From a virus: 48,813 nucleotides of DNA. Under the pieces are notes generated by a model. The model saw only the letters and a list, made by a program, of their open reading frames with translations. It made no database searches and was not told the DNA's origin. The translations under genes and the position numbers were made by a program. The DNA lies in the IMG/VR virus record IMGVR_UViG_3300030329_001485, positions 1 to 48,813 of that record. The stretch is one strand, 5' to 3'. The first letter of the stretch is position 1, and every line of letters begins with the position of its first letter. Shown piece by piece: positions 6,841-12,150 of the stretch.

Positions 6841-7290
6841 AAAGCTTCTAGGTGGGAGACCACCTTTGAGCCCTGATCTATTCGGTATCGCGCCCTTTAC
6901 GGGATAAGCCATATGTCAGGATAGATCTGGGGTCAAGTAGATGTCGCGCGATAAGGTAAAACGCATCGCTTGACCCCTGATCCATTGGTGAGTCCGAACG
7001 CGGGAAGTTTTGGGATTCCGCCTATCAATGGATCTGGGGTCGAGTACACAGTGGCTGGCTGTTAACCACGGCTGGAGTTAAAACTTTGGGGTTGTAAAAT
7101 ATATCCATCTTGAGACTGTGTCGGGCCCAAGCTTTAAGCTTGCGTACCGGCCTGCTATTGCGAAAGCGTAGCTTATACTATGGGTTGTAATGTGATCGAG
7201 TGACTATGTCCCTCCAGTAATCTGATTTGGAGAGGGATCGCCCACAGAGGACCTTACGCAAGCCACAAGCTTGCCACAATTAAATGATAA
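6841..7290 (+). ncRNA. Candidate large structured RNA
   Basis: About 450 bases without a convincing gene. A hand count over 6841-7260 gives 210 of 420 G+C (50%), against 12 of 60 at the early promoter (6361-6420). Stems on the plus strand: AGGTGG-GAGA-CCACCT (6850-6865); CCC-T-GATCTAT (6871-6881) with ATAGATC-T-GGG (6921-6931); GGGGTCAAG (6929-6937) with CTTGACCCC (6969-6977); a 19-position helix 6969-6987 with 7026-7044 (one U-U mismatch, one G-U); CAAGC-TTTAA-GCTTG (7128-7142); GCTA-TGC-GAAA-GCG-TAGC (7154-7172, one bulge); and a bulged stem closed by CTCCA/TGGAG (7210-7235). Two loops are GNRA tetraloops only in the plus orientation. The second and third helices share bases with neighbours, so alternative folds are possible. 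Family not recognised; exact ends unknown. Confidence 0.6.
7260..7275. repeat. Short heptamer NCAAGCN cluster
   Basis: GCAAGCC-ACAAGCT-TG: two adjacent copies of the 7-bp unit that recurs at 7431-7510 and 8296-8461, placed just before the ribosome-binding site of the 7297 gene. Confidence 0.55.
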
Positions 7291-7296
7291 AGGAAA

Positions 7297-7533
7297 ATGA
7301 TGAAAAAAATAACTATAGAAGTGGACCGGGCTACGGATGGCCAGATAAAGACATTGCTGGGAGATCTGGCAATACAGATGGAGCCATGGCAGCGGTACAT
7401 TAAATATAAAATTAAAAACGGAAATACAACCTACAAGCGACAAGCGCTGAAAATGTCCCCAAGAGAATATGGCAAAAAAAAGAAGCTACAAGCGCCAAGC
7501 GACAAGCTTGACAAGTGGAGCATACTGGGATAA
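7297..7533 (+). CDS. Small basic protein with repeat-derived tail (78 aa)
   Basis: The N-terminal ~55 residues look like an ordinary small protein: KKITIEVDRATDGQIKTLLG gives a beta strand and helix, then EPWQRYIKYKIKNG. The C-terminus contains two stretches translated from the 7-bp repeat (YKRQAL, KLQAPSDKLD). Start at 7297 (or ATG at 7300) after AAAGGAAAATG. Its last codons carry the promoter of the next gene. Codon use is richer in G/C than in the early genes to the left. Function unknown. Confidence 0.65.
   Translation: MMKKITIEVDRATDGQIKTLLGDLAIQMEPWQRYIKYKIKNGNTTYKRQALKMSPREYGKKKKLQAPSDKLDKWSILG
7431..7510. repeat. Heptamer repeats inside the 7297 gene
   Basis: Two short runs: CTACAAGCG-ACAAGCG (7431-7446) and AGCTACAAGCG-CCAAGCG-ACAAGCT-TG (7484-7510). 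The unit is NCAAGCN with a strict 7-base period. Confidence 0.75.
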
Positions 7534-7536
7534 TAT
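7508..7536 (+). promoter_or_regulatory. Promoter TTGACA-17-TAATAT with GGGATA
   Basis: TTGACA (7508-7513), 17-base spacer ending in CTGGGA, TAATAT (7531-7536); GGGATA at 7527-7532. The sequence from CTGGGA through TAATATAATATAA closely copies the 6590-6618 promoter, so the element was probably duplicated. Its -35 is part of a heptamer-repeat run. Confidence 0.8.
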
Positions 7537-7560
7537 AATATAAAACAGAAAGGATAAAAT

Positions 7561-7749
7561 ATGAAATACTTTGTAATGAGAAAAATGAAATACATGCGTG
7601 GCCAAGAGCACGACATGCCAGCCAACGAAATGTGCAAGAACGGGTTCGCGGACCTGCAGAAGGCAAAGATGGCTAAGGCTGCTTTAGAGCACTTAGAATT
7701 TAGGCCTGATATGGTGAGCTTTATCATCGTTCAGGAGGTACAACAATGA
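7561..7749 (+). CDS. Small hypothetical protein (62 aa)
   Basis: Charged and helical with several Met: MKYFVMRKMKYMRGQEHDM, then NGFADLQKAKMAKAALEHLEF, ending in a beta-like SFIIVQEVQQ. The start is preceded by AGAAAGGATAAA, the same ribosome-binding block as the early minus-strand genes. The last four bases overlap the next gene (ATGA), so the cassette 7561-8464 is translated as a unit. Function unknown. Confidence 0.7.
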   Translation: MKYFVMRKMKYMRGQEHDMPANEMCKNGFADLQKAKMAKAALEHLEFRPDMVSFIIVQEVQQ

Positions 7750-8075
7750 GTACAGTTAGAAAGAGTGAGACCTGCGAAGGTAAGCTCCGCAGGATGTGCA
7801 AGAGCATCGCGGACGACATATCAGCAGGTAACCCTGAAGGCAAAGACAGTAAGACTGCCAGCGCCTGGATGGAAAGAACCTACGATATAAGATATTATGT
7901 GGACAGCAGCAAGCGTTACCTGGGCGCCGAGATCATGGTGGCCGGAGGTGGACCTACAGTCTGGGTAAACACGCACACGCAGCAGGTCGAAGGTTACTGG
8001 GGCGGGGACAAGGTCTTTGAACCATTCGCAGACGAACTAGGCCTCGATTACTATTGCGAGGAGATGTATGGATAA
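7746..8075 (+). CDS. Conserved phage hypothetical protein (109 aa)
   Basis: Predicted alpha/beta. An N-terminal helical part with two Cys (SETCEGKLRRMCKSIADDI) is followed by YDIRYYVDSSKRYLGAEIMVAGGGPTVWVNT and VEGYWGGDKVFEPFADELG. The strand pattern around YDIRYYV and AGGGPTVWV with a following GYWGGD is one I recognise from other phage proteins of this size, none characterised. Codons favour G/C in third positions unlike the AT-rich replication genes. Starts by ATGA overlap and is itself overlapped by the 8068 gene. Confidence 0.75.
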   Translation: MSTVRKSETCEGKLRRMCKSIADDISAGNPEGKDSKTASAWMERTYDIRYYVDSSKRYLGAEIMVAGGGPTVWVNTHTQQVEGYWGGDKVFEPFADELGLDYYCEEMYG

Positions 8076-8205
8076 AACAATTAAAATAGAAGTATACGGC
8101 GGCTGCGTGACGGAGGTCAGCGGCCTGCCAAAAGGTTGGGATTATGTAATCGTGGATCACGATGACATAAGCCAAATGAATGAAGCGGAGCAAGATGGCA
8201 GCTAG
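8068..8205 (+). CDS. 45-residue conserved small protein
   Basis: A short gene: MDKTIKIEVYGGCVTEVSGL... to QDGS. It overlaps the previous stop by 8 bases and is preceded by GAGGAGA. The pattern IKIEVYGGCV....LP.GW.Y.IVDHD recurs in many phage genomes as an unannotated ~45-60 residue protein: two strands with a central Gly-Gly-Cys and an acidic C-terminus. The next gene begins at 8195, overlapping by 11 bases. The compact pattern and tight overlaps make it a real gene. Confidence 0.8.
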   Translation: MDKTIKIEVYGGCVTEVSGLPKGWDYVIVDHDDISQMNEAEQDGS

Positions 8206-8464
8206 GCGTAAATACTACAACCTGATCAAAGTGATTCATGAAGAGTGGTGCGCGAAGAACGGTTACCCAACCGGGCGCAAACCATTCTTTACCAGCGGCA
8301 AGCTACAAGCGACAAGCGCCAAGCTCCATCCTAACGATCTCCTGGACTCAGAGAATGCTACGCGATTCGTTGAGAGCGCCAAGCCACAAGCTACAAGCGT
8401 CAAGCTACAAGCGACAAGCTACAAGCTTCAAGCGTCAAAGGGAAGGTCAAGCAACAAGCGCTGA
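8195..8464 (+). CDS. Basic protein with heptamer-encoded tail (89 aa)
   Basis: Start at 8195 (MAARRKYYNLIKVIHEEW), with GGAG just upstream; an ATG at 8180 would add five residues. The first ~35 residues look like a genuine helical domain ending YPTGRKPFF. From residue ~36 on, the sequence is a translation of the 7-bp DNA repeat (KLQATS, YKLQAS), low-complexity and probably unstructured. The 3' end overlaps the convergent nuclease gene by 37 bases. The tail is probably a by-product of repeat insertion. Function unknown. Confidence 0.6.
   Translation: MAARRKYYNLIKVIHEEWCAKNGYPTGRKPFFTSGKLQATSAKLHPNDLLDSENATRFVESAKPQATSVKLQATSYKLQASKGRSSNKR
8296..8325. repeat. Heptamer repeat run
   Basis: GCAAGCT-ACAAGCG-ACAAGCG-CCAAGCT: four in-register copies of NCAAGCN inside the 8195 gene. 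Confidence 0.8.
8375..8461. repeat. Main heptamer repeat array (~9 units)
   Basis: From GCGCCAAGCC through AAGCG: units CCAAGCC, ACAAGCT, ACAAGCG, TCAAGCT, ACAAGCG, ACAAGCT, ACAAGCT, TCAAGCG, then a decayed end. The period is 7 bases, so three units make seven codons. Two plus-strand frames remain open through the array, giving YKLQATS-like and YKRQATS-like heptads. Confidence 0.85.
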
Positions 8465-8805
8465 ACGTGCTCCCAATTATTGTTTGTGAGGGAAGGTGTT
8501 TCTCTGTGATCTATCAACAGACCGTGGATAGATTTACTCTCATAAAGTTTTATGGAGCGAGAAGAGGTATCTTCGAGCAGGATAAAATTACGTTTTGTCT
8601 TGGTCATGTGAAATAGTTTTTGATGTGGGCTGAATGATACTTTGTGAGTCTTTGTAACTTTTAACTCCAACATAAAAAATCCGCATGAATCATCATATCC
8701 AAGCAGATCAGGGACACCAAAAGAGGCCCAAGATTCTAGTCTAGTCCAACTTATTTTTGGGGTATTTTTCTTGAGTGAGAGCCATAGTTTCGTCTCTGCT
8801 TTCAT
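8428..8805 (-). CDS. PD-(D/E)XK nuclease-like protein (VRR-NUC/resolvase type)
   Basis: 125 residues. The core reads ETKLWLSL, then WTRLESWASFGVPDLLGYDD (the Glu and the PD motif) and FFMLELKVTKTH (E-x-K), followed by SPHQKLFH, the arrangement of VRR-NUC and archaeal-resolvase-like PD-(D/E)XK nucleases. It likely cleaves phage recombination or replication intermediates or host DNA. ATG at 8805 chosen over a GTG at 8814; AAGGTG lies upstream. It is convergent with and overlaps the repeat-bearing 8195 gene, and overlaps the small 8741 gene. The motif is clear; the precise substrate is unknown. Confidence 0.75.
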   Translation of the reverse strand: MKAETKLWLSLKKNTPKISWTRLESWASFGVPDLLGYDDSCGFFMLELKVTKTHKVSFSPHQKLFHMTKTKRNFILLEDTSSRSIKLYESKSIHGLLIDHRETPSLTNNNWEHVQRLLLDLPFDA

Positions 8806-8908
8806 CGTACACACCTTTGATAACTTTGTTCACTATAAGACTCGTCCCATCAAACGATTTGTCTGATGATGCACCAAGTAAACCAAGTAATATTAATAAT
8901 ATCTTCAT
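8741..8908 (-). CDS. Small signal-peptide-like protein (55 aa)
   Basis: Starts MKILLILLGLLGASSDK, a short hydrophobic N-terminus typical of a signal peptide or lipid-free membrane anchor, followed by a polar ~38-residue tail. It overlaps the start of the nuclease gene by 65 bases in another frame. A minus-strand promoter (TTGACT 8945-8940, TACAAG 8922-8917) sits 8 bases before the ATG and there is no ribosome-binding site. Real gene status is moderately likely from the promoter and N-terminus. Confidence 0.45.
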   Translation of the reverse strand: MKILLILLGLLGASSDKSFDGTSLIVNKVIKGVYDESRDETMALTQEKYPKNKLD

Positions 8909-8912
8909 CAAT

Positions 8913-8945
8913 TTGACTTGTACGTTAGATTACGATATAAGTCAA
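8913..8945. promoter_or_regulatory. Interlocked divergent promoters for terS and the 8908 gene
   Basis: Plus: TTGACT (8913-8918), 17 bases, TATAAG (8936-8941), ATG at 8948. Minus: TTGACT (8945-8940), 17 bases, TACAAG (8922-8917). The arms TTGACTTGTA and TATAAGTCAA form a near-perfect inverted repeat. The geometry matches 6369-6402 but lacks GGGATA. Confidence 0.75.
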
Positions 8946-8947
8946 GT

Positions 8948-9448
8948 ATGGGACTTCCAAAACAATTGACAGAACGACAAATTAAATTTGCAGAGTTATT
9001 GGTATATAACGAGGGCAGAAAGAGTGCAGCTGAAGCAGCTTATGAGGCTGGTTACAAGACAAGGCCTAGACAAGCAGCATCAGAACTCAGGAATCCTAGA
9101 GTATCTCCACTTGTAGTAAAATACATTGGTGAGTTAAGAGCAGAAGTGCAAGAGAAGTTTGGTATTGATCTTGGTAGACATCTTGGTGAACTTGCAAAGT
9201 TAAGAGATGATGCAATGAAAAAAGGTGCATGGTCTGCAGCCATAAACGCAGAGGTAGCCAGAGGTAAAGCCGGTGGACTTTACGTTGATCAAAAACTTAT
9301 ATTGTCTGGTAATTTAGATAATATGTCAGAAAAAGAATTGGAAGCCAAGATGGCCAAGATTCTAGATGATCATAAATCATTAATAGATATTACCCCAGAA
9401 GAGTCACGACAAGAATCAGGAACAAAACAGCTCCCTGTATCCGATTAA
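8948..9448 (+). CDS. terS: Terminase small subunit, predicted leaderless
   Basis: 166 residues. The N-terminus LPKQLTERQIKFAELLVYNEGRKSAAEAAYEAGYKT is the helix-turn-helix of Terminase_2-type small subunits, followed by ASELRNPRVSPLV and a helical oligomerisation part. TerS binds the packaging site and regulates TerL. The ATG at 8948 is preferred to an upstream in-frame start because the upstream one lies inside the promoter; the -10 ends six bases before this ATG, so the mRNA should be leaderless. It is unusual in being on the opposite strand and about 5.4 kb from terL. Confidence 0.85.
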   Translation: MGLPKQLTERQIKFAELLVYNEGRKSAAEAAYEAGYKTRPRQAASELRNPRVSPLVVKYIGELRAEVQEKFGIDLGRHLGELAKLRDDAMKKGAWSAAINAEVARGKAGGLYVDQKLILSGNLDNMSEKELEAKMAKILDDHKSLIDITPEESRQESGTKQLPVSD

Positions 9449-9672
9449 AGAACTCGTTTATTTTTACCCAAAGGCTTTTTACGAACGCTAATATTCTTCT
9501 TATTATTTCCATATGTTACTCCTTGTGAATCTGGCCCTTTTACAGGCGGTATAGCATTCCATTTTACATATGGCATGTTCTTCGTCAAGGTCTTATTCTT
9601 CATAGTATTATAGCACCAAGCACAAACCCAACTACAAACCATATGATTTCTTGTCGGTACACCATGTGCCAC
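9445..9672 (-). CDS. Small Cys-containing basic protein (75 aa or shorter)
   Basis: The C-terminal ~45 residues are a recognisable small conserved phage protein: MPYVKWNAIPPVKGPDSQGV followed by a Lys/Arg/Asn-rich tail. The N-terminal extension from a GTG at 9672 adds VCSWVCAWCYN, a possible C-x3-C-x2-C metal site. A start at 9603 (MKNKTLTK) is the alternative, with TATAAT three bases upstream in the sense strand. Convergent with terS, overlapping its end by 4 bases. Function unknown. Confidence 0.55.
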   Translation of the reverse strand: MAHGVPTRNHMVCSWVCAWCYNTMKNKTLTKNMPYVKWNAIPPVKGPDSQGVTYGNNKKNISVRKKPLGKNKRVL

Positions 9673-9697
9673 ACGTGAAACTTATCTATATATTTTT

Positions 9698-9988
9698 TCA
9701 TGTAAGTATCTTCTCCATTTTTTTTATTATTGATCTAGGAAAACAATTACGATCTGAGAACACAGCAGACTCTGTGTCGTAAGATGCAAATGTCCATACG
9801 TGATTTTTATCTTTATCAAATATGTATGCCTGAGAAACCATAACTGCAGGTTTTAACTTCTTCATTTCATCTACGTCTGCATGGCCCGCATCACCACACG
9901 GATCAACCCAGACTATCTTGTAGAAGTAATACTTCTTCTTACCAATCACTGCATATTTATATTTAGATTTCTTACGTCTCTTTGGCAT
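9698..9988 (-). CDS. Conserved marine-phage protein (96 aa)
   Basis: Very basic start (MPKRRKKSKYKYA), then YYFYKIVWVDPCGDAGHADVDEMKKLKPAVM, AYIFDKDKNHVWTFASY and SDRNCFPRSIIKKMEKI. The pattern W.D.CGD.....EM.KLKPA....A.I.....TFASY...FGDRN.FPr..v.Km is familiar from several marine phages with no function assigned. Probable alpha/beta fold with a conserved Cys-Gly-Asp. Its upstream 340-base gap probably holds its promoter. Confidence 0.75.
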   Translation of the reverse strand: MPKRRKKSKYKYAVIGKKKYYFYKIVWVDPCGDAGHADVDEMKKLKPAVMVSQAYIFDKDKNHVWTFASYDTESAVFSDRNCFPRSIIKKMEKILT

Positions 9989-10328
9989 ATTTCATTATAA
10001 GGCAAATATTTGGGCAAAAAAAGTTTTAAAAAAAACAAAAAGGGTCGCGCGCGCCGAATACCAACTCTGACCACGCCCTACCACGCAAAAACGCTGTCTT
10101 GGTAGTGCTACTATTCGCTTATACCAACACTTATAGTCCAAAAAAGCCTCTTTGACCACGTGACCACGCCATATTTTTTTACTCTGAAAAAAAAACAGTG
10201 CCCCCAATATTTCTCTTATGGTGGTCAGTGTCACATTTTTGCCACAGTATGTGTTGTATTTATGCAACACTAAGTTGTATTTTTGGTCTAAATTGTGTCC
10301 AAATTGTGTCCAAAATAAGAACACCCAA
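9989..10328. other. Intergenic region with short repeats
   Basis: 340 bases; the one long open frame here has an improbable composition and is not called. It holds repeated ACCACG units (around 10070-10170, including GACCACGTGACCACG), a CGCGCGCGCC tract near 10046, a hairpin GTGTTG-TATTTATG-CAACAC (about 10251-10272) and two direct repeats AATTGTGTCC (10291-10300 and 10302-10311). TTTTTGCCACA (10236-10246) and TGTGTCCAAAA (10305-10315) match, in inverse orientation, elements of the gap upstream of terL. Candidate regulatory or replication-associated site. Confidence 0.5.
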
Positions 10329-10559
10329 TTAACTTTGTTTAAAAGTTGGGGACATAAATCTCTTCATAGATTCTGCCTTAATTACAACTCTTGCGGGTTC
10401 TGGAGAGTTGATAAGTCTGCTCTCTTGTAACTCTACCTTTCTTATTTCTTCTAGTCTACCATCCATAGTTTCAATGTATATAGGACAATCTGATATAATT
10501 GTGCCTTTCTCATTGTTAGTAAACTTACCCAATATTTGTTGAAAGTCTCTTACTCTCAT
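10329..10559 (-). CDS. Conserved small replication-region protein (76 aa)
   Basis: MRVRDFQQILGKFTNNEKGTII, then CPIYIETMDGRLEEIRKVELQES and a C-terminal EPARVVIKAES..RFMSPTF. The mainly beta pattern and the IYIETMDGRLEEIRK core are typical of a small protein family common in marine phages next to a RecB-like nuclease, as here. The ATG at 10559 overlaps the nuclease stop by 1 base. No catalytic motif. It may be an accessory of the nuclease (inference from adjacency). Confidence 0.7.
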   Translation of the reverse strand: MRVRDFQQILGKFTNNEKGTIISDCPIYIETMDGRLEEIRKVELQESRLINSPEPARVVIKAESMKRFMSPTFKQS

Positions 10560-11251
10560 TAGTCTTTTCCTTTCAGTTCTTCGTAGTATTCATCCACTCG
10601 TTTTAAAAATTTGTGCATATACTTTTTCATCTCAAGTCCTTGTATAATAAACTCTTGATAGAAGTTGTCTTTACTGCACATCATAATCACACCTTTACTA
10701 ATACTTGTTTGGTATACGTAATTGTGTGCCATTGTATAAGCTGCTAACTGTATACAATAATCTTCAATCCACTCACGTCTCTTTGGTTTATTAGTTTGCT
10801 TGAAGTCTATTACTGCTAGATCACCTTTATGTAATCCAATTAAATCTGTTTGTCCTGCGTATAACCCAGGATAATATAAGGTTGCCTCTGACCCGTAATA
10901 TTCTGAAACATTACAAAGCCCCTCTTGTATAACTTTTATAGCCATGTTGTGTGCTTCTTTACCTACTTCTGTTTGGTCCAGATAACCTTGTTCTAAAATA
11001 TATTTTTCCAATATCTTGTGCATCGCTGTACCTCTGGCACCAGATGTAGCCACGATCCTCGCTGCGTTCTCCTCGCCTTCTCGTTTACGCCAGTTGGCCA
11101 ACGATTCGCGCTTCTCGGCTGACTGTGTGGCACCCAATATCGTAGTCACACTAGGTAGTTTCCATTTACCACCATCGATGTCATAGTGTCGTTTACCGTC
11201 GATCGTTGTTCTAACGGTCTTCGGATAGATGTAAGAATTATTATGTTTCAT
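10559..11251 (-). CDS. RecB/Cas4-like PD-(D/E)XK exonuclease
   Basis: 230 residues. Motifs in order: LPSVTTILG (~33-41), GTAMHKILEKY (~94-104, the motif-I His), YAGQTDLIG (Asp), LAVIDFKQTNKPKR (D..x-K catalytic core), and IQLAAYTMAHN (QLAAY motif). This set is diagnostic for RecB-family nucleases of phages and Cas4. Probable role: host DNA degradation or end resection for recombination. It overlaps the upstream gene by 11 bases and the downstream gene by 1. Some local codons near 11040-11170 are GC-richer than their neighbours. Confident in family, less in role. Confidence 0.85.
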   Translation of the reverse strand: MKHNNSYIYPKTVRTTIDGKRHYDIDGGKWKLPSVTTILGATQSAEKRESLANWRKREGEENAARIVATSGARGTAMHKILEKYILEQGYLDQTEVGKEAHNMAIKVIQEGLCNVSEYYGSEATLYYPGLYAGQTDLIGLHKGDLAVIDFKQTNKPKRREWIEDYCIQLAAYTMAHNYVYQTSISKGVIMMCSKDNFYQEFIIQGLEMKKYMHKFLKRVDEYYEELKGKD

Positions 11252-11486
11252 CGTTTCCCTTAAAAAATTTTTTTAAGTGGGCTCGATACTCTTCTTCCGA
11301 GTGTTCTTCAAACCGAATCATATCGGTAGGGAGATCTCCGTCGCGCTCGGTACTCGTCTCCTCTACCGCCGGGCCTCGTCGCTCCCCTTTCGGATCATCG
11401 CTTAGGTCCAGTGAAACGCCTTTGGCAGAATGTGTACCCCTATCCCGGTCAACCTGTTTAAATTTTATTCTTTGTTTTATTGACAT
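11241..11486 (-). CDS. Small charged hypothetical protein (81 aa)
   Basis: Start at 11486 (MSIKQRIKFKQVDRDRG); an upstream in-frame start would add an implausible Cys/Met stretch. Basic N-terminus, then an acidic Ser/Asp/Glu-rich, probably disordered centre and a helical end (SEEEYRAHLKKFFKG). The DNA around 11330-11410 is noticeably GC-rich (CGTCGCGCTCGG, GCCGGGCCTCGTCGC) relative to both sides. It overlaps the nuclease start and may be its partner. Function unknown. Confidence 0.6.
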   Translation of the reverse strand: MSIKQRIKFKQVDRDRGTHSAKGVSLDLSDDPKGERRGPAVEETSTERDGDLPTDMIRFEEHSEEEYRAHLKKFFKGNDET

Positions 11487-11590
11487 AGTTTTCTCTAAAA
11501 AGTTTAAGCATTGCACCATACGCGTACACTGCATTATATTTTTTCTTCTTTCCTTTTCTTTTTCTTTCCTTGTTCATTTGAGACATAGAT

Positions 11591-11962
11591 TTATGTTGCA
11601 TAATGTTTCAATACCCACTTACCTTTTTTAACTTTATCTTTATTACGTAAATAAGGTAATAGTTTCTTCAATACCTTTTCTACTTGTCTATGTGTAAGTT
11701 GCCAACGCTTTTGAGGTTTTGTTTTATTTCCAATCACGGTGATTCTTGGTTTGATATTACAGACATGTCCTATCTTACCAAAGAATTTGTAACAATCATC
11801 AATTAAACCAAAGTCTGTATTAGAGATCTCTGCCCTTATAGTTGTACACATATATCTTTTCTTCATTTGATAATTATATTTCATAATTTGACTTGTGGTG
11901 ATACATCCTTCACCATCAAATAAACCTGCTATATAACTTATATTTACTTTCTTTCTCTTCAT
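11591..11962 (-). CDS. LAGLIDADG-type homing endonuclease-like protein
   Basis: 123 residues. The N-terminal ISYIAGLFDGEGCI (residues ~8-21) is a clear LAGLIDADG helix with the catalytic acidic residue. RAEISNTDFGLIDDCYKFF and WQLTHRQVEKVLKKLLPYL follow, fitting a single-motif (dimeric) enzyme of about this size. No intron or intein boundary is visible around it, so it is free-standing. Stop at 11591 is followed by ordinary sequence; the start overlaps the upstream gene by 4 bases (ATGA). It may still cleave, or may serve as a DNA-binding regulator. Confidence 0.8.
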   Translation of the reverse strand: MKRKKVNISYIAGLFDGEGCITTSQIMKYNYQMKKRYMCTTIRAEISNTDFGLIDDCYKFFGKIGHVCNIKPRITVIGNKTKPQKRWQLTHRQVEKVLKKLLPYLRNKDKVKKGKWVLKHYAT

Positions 11963-12150
11963 ATTACACCTTTCTCTCTTAGTTGATGGGGTTCTAGATT
12001 ATCTTCAATCCAGAGTTCCCCAGTTCTATCACAATCTTCACATTGTGCATGGACTTCTTCTTCTGCCAGGTGATAAGGGACTCGATAGAATCCATTACCT
12101 TTACACTTTGGACAAAATATTTTAGTCCGCTTTTCCATTTTTGTAGCCAT
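11959..12150 (-). CDS. DnaJ-type zinc finger small protein (63 aa)
   Basis: Contains FCPKCKGNGF and AQCEDCDRTGEL: two C-x2-C-x-G/T-x-G units, like half of a DnaJ central zinc-finger domain, binding one zinc. The rest is short and acidic. A start at ATG 12138 (MEKRTK) is also possible. It overlaps the 12122 gene by 29 bases in another frame. Such single zinc-knuckle proteins are common in phages; role unknown, perhaps protein-protein interaction. Confidence 0.7.
   Translation of the reverse strand: MATKMEKRTKIFCPKCKGNGFYRVPYHLAEEEVHAQCEDCDRTGELWIEDNLEPHQLREKGVI

Noticed and set aside
6980-7020. Hammerhead-ribozyme-like string GGTGAGTCCGAACGCGGGAAG
   Set aside because: The conserved CUGAUGA core and the stem II/GAAA spacing are not met, and the long 6969-6987/7026-7044 helix explains the segment better.
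7190-7240. Group I intron-like GACTATGTCC segment
   Set aside because: No P3/P7 pairing partners could be found on either strand and no split gene flanks it.
7204-7727. Overlapping minus-strand open frames opposite the 7297 and 7561 genes
   Set aside because: They are by-products of the GC-rich codons and heptamer repeats of the plus-strand genes, lacking ribosome-binding sites.
9995-10324. 109-residue open frame on the minus strand
   Set aside because: Improbable composition, no ribosome-binding site, and it covers a repeat-rich gap; treated as non-coding.
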